Below, one piece after another: positions 28,559-34,119 of a stretch of 34,119 nt of DNA (position 1 is its first letter; each line of letters begins with the position of its first letter). The position numbers and the translations under genes were made by a program. Source of the stretch: Streptomyces sp. G44. Lineage in GTDB: Bacteria > Actinomycetota > Actinomycetes > Streptomycetales > Streptomycetaceae. Location: the NCBI RefSeq assembly GCF_016905445.1, contig NZ_JAFEXF010000070.1:1-34119 (forward strand), given 5' to 3'. The notes below the pieces were generated by a model. The model saw only the letters and a list, made by a program, of their open reading frames with translations, was not told the DNA's origin and ran no database searches.

Positions 28559-30037
28559 TCAGGCGGTCAGCTTCGCCAGGGCCGCGTCGATGCGGGACAG
28601 GGCCTTGTCCTTGCCCAGGATCTCCAGGGACTCGAACAGGGGCAGGCCGATCGTGCGGCCGGTGACGGCGACGCGGACCGGGGCCTGGGCCTTGCCGAGC
28701 TTGAGGCCGTGCTCCTCGCCGGCGGCCAGGACGGCCTCCTTGAGGGACTCCGGAGAGGTCCAGTCGGCCGCCTCCAGCTTGGCGCGGGCCGTACGGAGGA
28801 GGGCGTCGGAGCCCTCCTTCATGGCCTTCGTCCAGGAGGGCTCGTCGAAGACCGGCTCCGGCAGGAACAGGAAGTCGACGTTGTCGGTGATCTCGGAGAG
28901 GACCTTCACGCGGGTCTGCGCGTGCGGCGCGATGGCCTGCCAGGCCGCCTCGTCGAAGTCCTCGGGGGCCCAGTTGGCGTGCGGGGCCCTCAGCCACGGC
29001 TCGCAGGCCTCGGCGAAGGCCTTCACGTCCAGCATGCGGATGTGGTCGGCGTTGATCGCCTCGGCCTTCTTCAGGTCGAAGCGGGCGGGGTTCGGGTTGA
29101 CGTCCGCCACGTCGAACTTCGCGACCATGTCCGACATCGAGAAGACGTCCTGGTCCGCGGAGAACGACCAGCCGAGCAGCGACAGGTAGTTCAGCAGGCC
29201 CTCGGGGAGGAACCCGCGCTCGCGGTAGATGTTCAGGGACGCCTGCGGGTCGCGCTTGGAGAGCTTCTTGTTGCCCTCGCCCATGACGTACGGCAGGTGG
29301 CCGAACTCGGGGATCGTCTTGGCGATGCCCAGCTCGATGAGCGCCTTGTAGAGGGCGATCTGGCGGGGCGTGGAGGAGAGCAGGTCCTCGCCGCGCAGCA
29401 CGTGGGTGATCTCCATGAGCGCGTCGTCGACCGGGTTGACCAGCGTGTACAGCGGGGCGCCGTTGGCGCGCACGATGCCGTAGTCGGTGACGTTCTCCGG
29501 CTGGACGGTGATCTCGCCGCGGACCAGGTCGGTGAAGGTGGTCGCCTCGTCGGGCATCCGGAAGCGCACGATGTGCTTGCGGCCCTCGGCCTCGTACGCC
29601 TCGATCTGCTCGGCGGTCAGCGCGCGGCACAGGCCGTCGTAGCCGGACGGCTTGCCGGCGGCGCGGGCGGCCTCGCGGCGGGCGTCGAGCTCCTCGGTGG
29701 TGCAGTAGCAGGGGTAGGCGTAGCCCGCGTCGAGCAGCTTCCCGGCGACGTCCTTGTAGACGTCCATGCGCTGCGACTGGCGGTACGGCGCGTGGGGGCC
29801 GCCGATCTCGGGGCCCTCGTCCCAGTCGAAGCCCAGCCAGCGCATCGAGTCGAGGAGCTGCTGGTACGACTCCTCGGAGTCGCGCGCCGCGTCGGTGTCC
29901 TCGATGCGGAAGACCAGGGTGCCCTCGTTGTGCCGGGCGTAGGCCCAGTTGAACAGGGCGGTGCGGACCAGGCCCACGTGGGGGTTGCCGGTCGGGGAGG
30001 GACAGAACCGTACGCGTACGGGGGTCGCGTTAGCCAC
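28559..30037 (-). CDS. gltX: Glutamyl-tRNA synthetase (likely non-discriminating)
   Basis: GltX charges tRNA-Glu and, where GlnRS is missing, also tRNA-Gln for later amidation by GatCAB. The 492-aa product has the HIGH-type motif PSPTGNPHVGLVRTALFNW, the KMSKS-type KKLSKRD, VTDYGIVRANGAPLYTLVNP and HVLRGEDLLSSTPRQIALYK. The C-terminal anticodon-binding half is helical. The GTG start at 30037 has AAGGTGATC about five bases upstream and overlaps the upstream FAH gene by eight bases. Three tRNA-Glu and two tRNA-Gln genes lie downstream, all potential substrates. Non-discrimination is inferred from genus knowledge, not read from residues. Confidence 0.96.
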   Translation of the reverse strand: MANATPVRVRFCPSPTGNPHVGLVRTALFNWAYARHNEGTLVFRIEDTDAARDSEESYQQLLDSMRWLGFDWDEGPEIGGPHAPYRQSQRMDVYKDVAGKLLDAGYAYPCYCTTEELDARREAARAAGKPSGYDGLCRALTAEQIEAYEAEGRKHIVRFRMPDEATTFTDLVRGEITVQPENVTDYGIVRANGAPLYTLVNPVDDALMEITHVLRGEDLLSSTPRQIALYKALIELGIAKTIPEFGHLPYVMGEGNKKLSKRDPQASLNIYRERGFLPEGLLNYLSLLGWSFSADQDVFSMSDMVAKFDVADVNPNPARFDLKKAEAINADHIRMLDVKAFAEACEPWLRAPHANWAPEDFDEAAWQAIAPHAQTRVKVLSEITDNVDFLFLPEPVFDEPSWTKAMKEGSDALLRTARAKLEAADWTSPESLKEAVLAAGEEHGLKLGKAQAPVRVAVTGRTIGLPLFESLEILGKDKALSRIDAALAKLTA

Positions 30038-30827
30038 GCTTGATCACCTTGTTGGTGAGAGTGCCGATGCCTTCGATGGTGACGGCGACCTCGTCGCCGA
30101 CGTTGAGGGGCCCGACGCCTGCCGGGGTGCCCGTGAGGATGACGTCGCCGGGGAGCAGCGTCATGGCCTCGGAGATGTTGACGATCAGGTCCTCGATGGA
30201 GTGGACCATCTCGCCGGTGCGGCCGAGCTGACGCTGCTGGCCGTTGACCGTGCACTGGATGGTGAGGTCGTTCGCGGCGGCCAGGTCCAGGCCCGTCTCC
30301 ACCCAGGGGCCGAGCGGGCAGGCGCTGTCGAAGCCCTTGGCGCGGGCCCACTGCTTCTCGCGGCGCTGCACGTCGCGCGCGGTGACGTCGTTCGCGCAGG
30401 TGTAGCCGAAGATCACGTCCTTGACCCGCTCGCGCGGGACCTCGCGGCACATGCGGCCGATGACCACGGCCAGCTCGGCCTCGTGGTGCAGCTCCTCGGA
30501 GAACGAGGGGTACGTGATGGCGTCCCCGGAGCCGACGAGCGAGGTGGACGGCTTGAGGAAGGCGAACGGGACGTCCGGCGTGTCGTTGCCGAGCTCCGCC
30601 GCGTGCTCCGCGTAGTTGCGGCCGAAGGCCACGATCTTGTTGGGGAGCACCGGCGGCAGCAGGCGGACCTTGCTCAGCGGCACCTTGGTGCCGGACAGTT
30701 CGAAGTCGGCGTACGGGATGCCCTTGATGATGTCGAGGACGAGGCCGCCCTCTTTGCCGGGGGCGCTCTCCCCCTCGACCGCGCCGTAACCGACAGTGCC
30801 GTCGATGGAGAACCTGGCGATGCGCAC
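30030..30827 (-). CDS. Fumarylacetoacetate hydrolase family protein
   Basis: The 265-aa product has the FAH fold. An N-terminal short domain is followed by FGRNYAEHAAELG, PFAFLKPSTSLVG, the metal ligands in HHEAELAVVIGR (two Glu), NDVTARDVQRREKQWARAKG, GFDSACPLGPWV, and LLPGDVILTGTPAGVGPLNV. Family members are hydratases, decarboxylases or acylpyruvate hydrolases acting on 2-oxo acids; the substrate here is unknown. Orthologs next to gltX are common in actinobacteria. GTG 30827 has AAGG five bases upstream. The stop lies inside the gltX start region, so translation is probably coupled. Confidence 0.93.
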   Translation of the reverse strand: MRIARFSIDGTVGYGAVEGESAPGKEGGLVLDIIKGIPYADFELSGTKVPLSKVRLLPPVLPNKIVAFGRNYAEHAAELGNDTPDVPFAFLKPSTSLVGSGDAITYPSFSEELHHEAELAVVIGRMCREVPRERVKDVIFGYTCANDVTARDVQRREKQWARAKGFDSACPLGPWVETGLDLAAANDLTIQCTVNGQQRQLGRTGEMVHSIEDLIVNISEAMTLLPGDVILTGTPAGVGPLNVGDEVAVTIEGIGTLTNKVIKRG

Positions 30828-30902
30828 GTGAGCCTTAGCCTCTTGAGGTGGGTGGGGTCTGACGCTCCAGGCTAACGTCCATCGCCGCCGGGCGGCTCGA
30901 CC

Positions 30903-31178
30903 TCAGACGCCGGACGGGCTGAACGCCTCCGGGGCCTCCATGAGGACCGTGCGGCGCGGGTTGGCGGTCTGCGTCGGCAGGGTGACGGCGTGCTCCGGCT
31001 GTTCGGCCGCGCGCTGGACGTCGTCGGCGTCCTTCAGATGCGCGAGGGTGGTGCGGCGCGGGTTGGCTATGTTGCGGAACATCGTCGACTGGACAGTCTT
31101 CATCTGCGGCTCGGACCTCGTCGGTTGGGGCGTCATCTGATGGACATCTGATGGACGCGGCTCTGTCGGATTCGCCAT
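30903..31178 (-). CDS. Small unrecognised protein with duplicated ANPRRT motif
   Basis: The 91-aa product contains IANPRRTTLAHL and TANPRRTVLMEAPE, the shared ANPRRT being 34 residues apart. The DNA repeats exactly for 17 bp (30949-30965 and 31051-31067). Codon third positions are strongly G/C, as in a real gene. ATG 31178 is one possible start; ATG 31103 (MKTVQSTMFRNIANPRR) would give 66 aa and begins where the repeat region starts. Neither has a strong ribosome site. There is no signal peptide, membrane helix or Cys. I do not recognise the family. It lies between the FAH gene and the divergent cvnA1. Confidence 0.65.
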   Translation of the reverse strand: MANPTEPRPSDVHQMTPQPTRSEPQMKTVQSTMFRNIANPRRTTLAHLKDADDVQRAAEQPEHAVTLPTQTANPRRTVLMEAPEAFSPSGV

Positions 31179-31690
31179 CCCTGTAAAGCGTCAGGCTAAA
31201 CATCCAATTCCCGGCCAAAGCCAGGAAGAGGCCATGATCTTCATGTGAGTTTGCTCACGAGGGACCGGGCAAAAGGGTCAAACCAGGCCCCCAGCCCGTC
31301 ACTTGGAAACGGACATTGCGCCACTGAAGGCACCATTCCGCTCCTGATCATGAAGACTGGGACACCCTCCGCACCGAGCGACTTTGCCGGGATGTATCCG
31401 TTTTCTCCCGGATCACTTTCTACGACTCGTGACCCCCCACTCACACGGCGTCACCTCGCCCGGGGTGCGACACGCGGGCCTTGTTGGAGATCCTGCACTG
31501 TGCTGGAATTCCCGGGACCGCCGCGGGATCGAACCGGCGCGCAGAGGCGCAACGCAGCGCCGAGTGGCGGCGGAAGGGGGAGCAGCGCCGGTCACTCAAC
31601 GACCACCCATGGGGCGCCTGACGCCCCACGACGCCGACACCGTCCCGCCGTTACGCGGCAGGGACGCCTGGTCCAGAGGTTGCGACGCTA
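31179..31690 (+). other. 512-bp upstream region of cvnA1
   Basis: No gene is supported. The region is less GC-rich near 31180-31440 and holds small dyads: GTGAG-TTTG-CTCAC (31245-31258) and CCGGGA-N13-TCCCGG (31387-31411). Nearer cvnA1 it holds GGGGCG-CCTGA-CGCCCC (31611-31627), with flanking bases extending the pairing. CGGCGC/GCGCCG (31533-31562) may also pair. A long structured cvnA1 leader is plausible. No promoter is convincing. Confidence 0.5.
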
Positions 31691-34075
31691 GTGCAGGGAC
31701 GTTTCAAGAGGGATGGCAAGGGGTCTCCCCAGGCCGGTCGCGGCCGAGGGGATGCTGCCCCGGCGGAGCCGGAGCGCGGCGGCGACCGCGGCTCCTCGCC
31801 CCAGCACGCCCAGAACCCCGGACCGGGTACGCCCGGCGACGGTTCCGGCGCCGCGCGCCACAGCCTGTCCGGCGGCGGCCCGAAGGCCGCGCCGGCCAAG
31901 GGCAAGGACGCGTCCGGAGCCAAGACGACGCCCCCGGGCCCCGGCTCGCGAATAGCTCTGCGCAACTGGCGCATCTCCACCCGACTGGTCTCGCTGCTCG
32001 CGCTCCCCGTGATCACCGCGACCTCGCTCGGCGCGCTCCGCATCAACTCGTCCCTGGACGAGATCCAGCAGCTCGACAACATCAAGCTGCTCACCGACAT
32101 GACCAAGCAGGCCACCGCGCTGGCCGCGGCGCTCCAGGAGGAGCGCGACAAGTCGGCCGGTCCCCTCGCGCACGGTGCGAAGGCCACGGACTACACGGTC
32201 AAGGGCGCCCGCGACAAGACCGACCGGGTGTACCACAAGTTCCTCCAGGGCACCCAGGAGCTGAACGACACCGACGGCGAGAAGGGCCTGCTGGGCGTCC
32301 GGCACAGCGCCGTCCAGATCACCCAGCAGTTGCAGACCATCAACAAGGTCCGCAAGGACGCCTACAGCGACGGCACCTCCACCTCGCAGACCGTCGAGGC
32401 CTACAGCCAGCTCGTCGAGCAGCTGCTCGCCCTGTCGCAGGACATGGCTCAGGCGACCAGCAACCCGGACATGATCCAGCGCACGCGCGCCCTGGCCGCC
32501 TTCTCGTCGGCCAAGGAGTACGCGTCCGTGCAGCGGGCGATCATCGCCGCCGCCCTGCCCGCGAACGACAGCGAGTACGGCAAGATCTCCGAGACCGACC
32601 GCACCTTCGGTCTCAGCGCCAACGCGAAGGAACACGCGCAGTACCAGACGTTCAGCAAGATCTACGCGGGCGACGCGAACGAGCTGACCAAGCCCCTCGA
32701 CGGCGGCAACACCCAGATCAAGTCCGCCGACGAGTACGCCAAGCGCGTCCTCGAACAGGAAGGCGGCATCAAGCTCCAGGACAAGCGGTCCTACAAGGAC
32801 TGGGTCGACGCCGACACCACCAAGATCGACGCGATGGGCAAGATCGAGCTGACGCTGCTCGGCGAGATGGAGCAGAAGGCGCGCGAGCTGCGCAAGGAGT
32901 CGGAGCAGTCGGCCATCCTCAACGGTGCGCTGATCCTCCTCGTGCTCGGCGTCTCGCTCGTCGGCGCGTTCGTCGTGGCCCGGTCCATGATCCGCTCGCT
33001 GCGCCGGCTCCAGGACACCGCGACCAAGGTCGCCCAGGACCGCCTGCCCGAGCTGGTCAAGCAGCTCTCCGAGTCCGACCCGCAGGACGTCGACACCTCC
33101 GTCGAGTCCGTCGGTGTGCACTCCCGGGACGAGATCGGCAAGGTGGCCGCGGCCTTCGACGACGTGCACCGCGAGGCCGTCCGTCTCGCCGCCGAGCAGG
33201 CCCTCCTGCGAGGCAACGTCAACGCGATGTTCACCAACCTCTCGCGCCGCTCCCAGGGCCTCATCCAGCGCCAGCTCTCGCTCATCTCCGAGCTGGAGTC
33301 CCGCGAGGCCGACCCGGACCAGCTCTCCTCGCTCTTCAAGCTCGACCACCTCGCGACCCGCATGCGCCGTAACGGCGAGAACCTCCTCGTCCTCGCCGGT
33401 GAGGAGCCCGGCCGCCGCTGGACGCGGCCCGTGCCCCTCGTCGACGTGCTGCGTGCCGCCGCCTCCGAGGTGGAGCAGTACGAGCGCATCGAACTCTCCG
33501 CCGTGCCCGCCACCGAGGTCGCGGGCCGCGTGGTCAACGACCTCGTGCACCTCCTCGCCGAGCTGCTGGAGAACGCGACGTCGTTCTCCTCGCCGCAGAC
33601 CAAGGTGAAGGTCACCGGTCACGCGCTGCCCGACGGCCGCGTGCTCATCGAGATCCACGACACCGGCATCGGCCTCTCCCCCGAGGACCTCGCCGCGATC
33701 AACGAGCGGCTCGCCTCGCCGCCCACCGTCGACGTCTCCGTCTCCCGCCGCATGGGTCTGTTCGTGGTCGGCCGCCTCTCGCAGCGCCACGGCATCCGCA
33801 TCCAGCTGCGCCCGTCCGACTCCGGTGGTACGACCGCGCTGGTCATGCTGCCCGTCGACGTCGCCCAGGGCGGCAAGAAGATGCCCGGCAAGCCCGGCGC
33901 CCCCGGTGTGAGCGGTGGCCCCGCCGCGGCTCAGGCCGCCGCGGGTGCCGCGGCGGCGCGCCGCGGGGCGGGGGCGGAAGAAGGGACCGGGGGGCGGCCG
34001 CGCCGAGCGCGCCGCCGCCGACCGCCATCAGGCGTCTGCGCGAAATCTCCGGAGTCACGTACGACCTCCCAGTAG
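31691..34075 (+). CDS. cvnA1: Conservon histidine-kinase-like protein CvnA1 (C-terminal end aberrant)
   Basis: The 794-aa product has a disordered Gly/Pro-rich N-terminus (1-90), TM1 (about 97-117) and an extracellular NIT (nitrate/nitrite-sensing) helical domain to about 405. TM2 (407-432), HAMP (433-505), a dimerisation helix with FKLDHLATRMRRNGENLLVL and a HATPase follow. The HATPase has ELLENATSF near 625, DTGIGLSPEDL near 656 and GLFVVGRLSQRHG near 690. CvnA proteins act with CvnB (roadblock), CvnC (DUF742) and CvnD (GTPase) at the membrane; those genes are outside. GTG 31691 has AGAGG 11 bases upstream. The expected long Pro/Ala/Gly tail stops after about residue 758 and is replaced by an unrelated run that seems to be another gene read backwards (see the fragment at 33970-34058). 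Confidence 0.9.
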   Translation: MQGRFKRDGKGSPQAGRGRGDAAPAEPERGGDRGSSPQHAQNPGPGTPGDGSGAARHSLSGGGPKAAPAKGKDASGAKTTPPGPGSRIALRNWRISTRLVSLLALPVITATSLGALRINSSLDEIQQLDNIKLLTDMTKQATALAAALQEERDKSAGPLAHGAKATDYTVKGARDKTDRVYHKFLQGTQELNDTDGEKGLLGVRHSAVQITQQLQTINKVRKDAYSDGTSTSQTVEAYSQLVEQLLALSQDMAQATSNPDMIQRTRALAAFSSAKEYASVQRAIIAAALPANDSEYGKISETDRTFGLSANAKEHAQYQTFSKIYAGDANELTKPLDGGNTQIKSADEYAKRVLEQEGGIKLQDKRSYKDWVDADTTKIDAMGKIELTLLGEMEQKARELRKESEQSAILNGALILLVLGVSLVGAFVVARSMIRSLRRLQDTATKVAQDRLPELVKQLSESDPQDVDTSVESVGVHSRDEIGKVAAAFDDVHREAVRLAAEQALLRGNVNAMFTNLSRRSQGLIQRQLSLISELESREADPDQLSSLFKLDHLATRMRRNGENLLVLAGEEPGRRWTRPVPLVDVLRAAASEVEQYERIELSAVPATEVAGRVVNDLVHLLAELLENATSFSSPQTKVKVTGHALPDGRVLIEIHDTGIGLSPEDLAAINERLASPPTVDVSVSRRMGLFVVGRLSQRHGIRIQLRPSDSGGTTALVMLPVDVAQGGKKMPGKPGAPGVSGGPAAAQAAAGAAAARRGAGAEEGTGGRPRRARRRRPPSGVCAKSPESRTTSQ
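33970..34058 (-). pseudogene. 5' fragment of a Tat-exported protein gene, cut at a sequence junction
   Basis: On the minus strand GTG 34058 follows GGGAGG with six bases' spacing and begins VTPEISRRRLMAVGGGALGA, a twin-arginine signal (SRRRLM plus a hydrophobic stretch), then AAPRSLLPP. This is like the leader of Streptomyces phospholipase C-type phosphoesterases, from memory. The matching part ends near 33970, where the sequence becomes the cvnA1 tail; the frame then continues as a shadow of cvnA1 to 33843. Only about 30 codons of the real gene remain. Confidence 0.5.
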
Positions 34076-34119
34076 TCCTGGCCCTGTGGTTCTGGCCCTG
34101 TAGCTCTGCGGCCATGTAT

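Noticed and set aside
28502..30043. Plus-strand open frame of 513 codons
   Set aside because: Antisense of gltX with Gly/Leu/Val low complexity; the minus strand has all GltX motifs.
31245..31691. 148-codon plus-strand frame before cvnA1
   Set aside because: Codon use lacks the G/C third-position bias and the product has no recognisable feature.
31688..33790. Minus-strand open frame of 700 codons
   Set aside because: Shadow of cvnA1; composition is Gly/Leu/Arg-rich with no domain.

Overview
The window is a gene-dense, very GC-rich stretch of a Streptomyces chromosome. Evidence for this is the strong G/C preference at third codon positions, frequent GTG starts, the Streptomyces-type HU protein with a lysine-rich tail (HupS), the NIT-domain kinase of a conservon (CvnA1 type), an NdgR-like IclR regulator beside leuCD, and clustered tRNA-Glu/tRNA-Gln genes near gltX. 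From memory, the order matches the S. coelicolor core-chromosome block from smc to cvnA1 (about SCO5577 down to SCO5544). No search was run. No phage, plasmid, insertion sequence or CRISPR array was seen.

Layout. 1-2627 (minus): 5' part of smc, a 67-aa coiled-coil protein, and acylphosphatase. 2782-4910: a membrane-anchored CAP-domain protein, then a flavodoxin-like reductase diverging from an HxlR regulator. 4883-14016 (minus): mutM, rnc, rpmF, yceD, a DivIVA-like coiled-coil protein, coaD, rsmD, recG and a DAK2/FakA-like protein. 14256-14441 (plus): rpmB with a structured leader. 14557-21395: thiD/thiL (minus), a stand-alone RAM protein and a DUF3515 protein (plus), ddl (minus), plsC/gpsA (minus), cofC and a 67-aa protein (plus). 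21538-25800: hupS, a 78-aa conserved protein and leuD/leuC (minus), then ndgR (plus, divergent from leuC). 25874-27120: a DUF4188 protein and a divergent MerR regulator around two tandem dyads. 27162-30827 (minus): three tRNA-Glu and two tRNA-Gln genes, a HAD hydrolase, gltX and an FAH-family enzyme. 30903-31178 (minus): a small unrecognised protein with a duplicated ANPRRT motif. 31691-34075 (plus): cvnA1.

How the genes work together. Most are housekeeping: chromosome structure (smc, hupS), DNA repair (mutM, recG), RNA processing and ribosome building (rnc, rpmF, rpmB, rsmD), cofactors (coaD, thiD, thiL, cofC), envelope and lipids (ddl, gpsA, plsC, FakA-like) and leucine synthesis with its regulator. 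Tight overlaps suggest translational coupling for rsmD-coaD, thiL-thiD, plsC-gpsA and FAH-gltX. Streptomycetes are thought to lack GlnRS, so GltX would charge both tRNA species that lie just downstream of it.

Points most worth a second look. (1) At the right edge the cvnA1 reading frame appears to be joined, near 33960-33980, to the inverted 5' end of a Tat-exported protein gene that has its own good ribosome binding site; this is either a rearrangement breakpoint or an assembly chimera. (2) The small protein at 30903-31178 carries an exact 17-bp duplication encoding ANPRR. (3) Several genes have a TAnnnT-like box six to nine bases before the start codon and no ribosome binding site, as expected of leaderless mRNAs. 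(4) Operator-like dyads lie before the HxlR, MerR, NdgR and CAP-protein genes.
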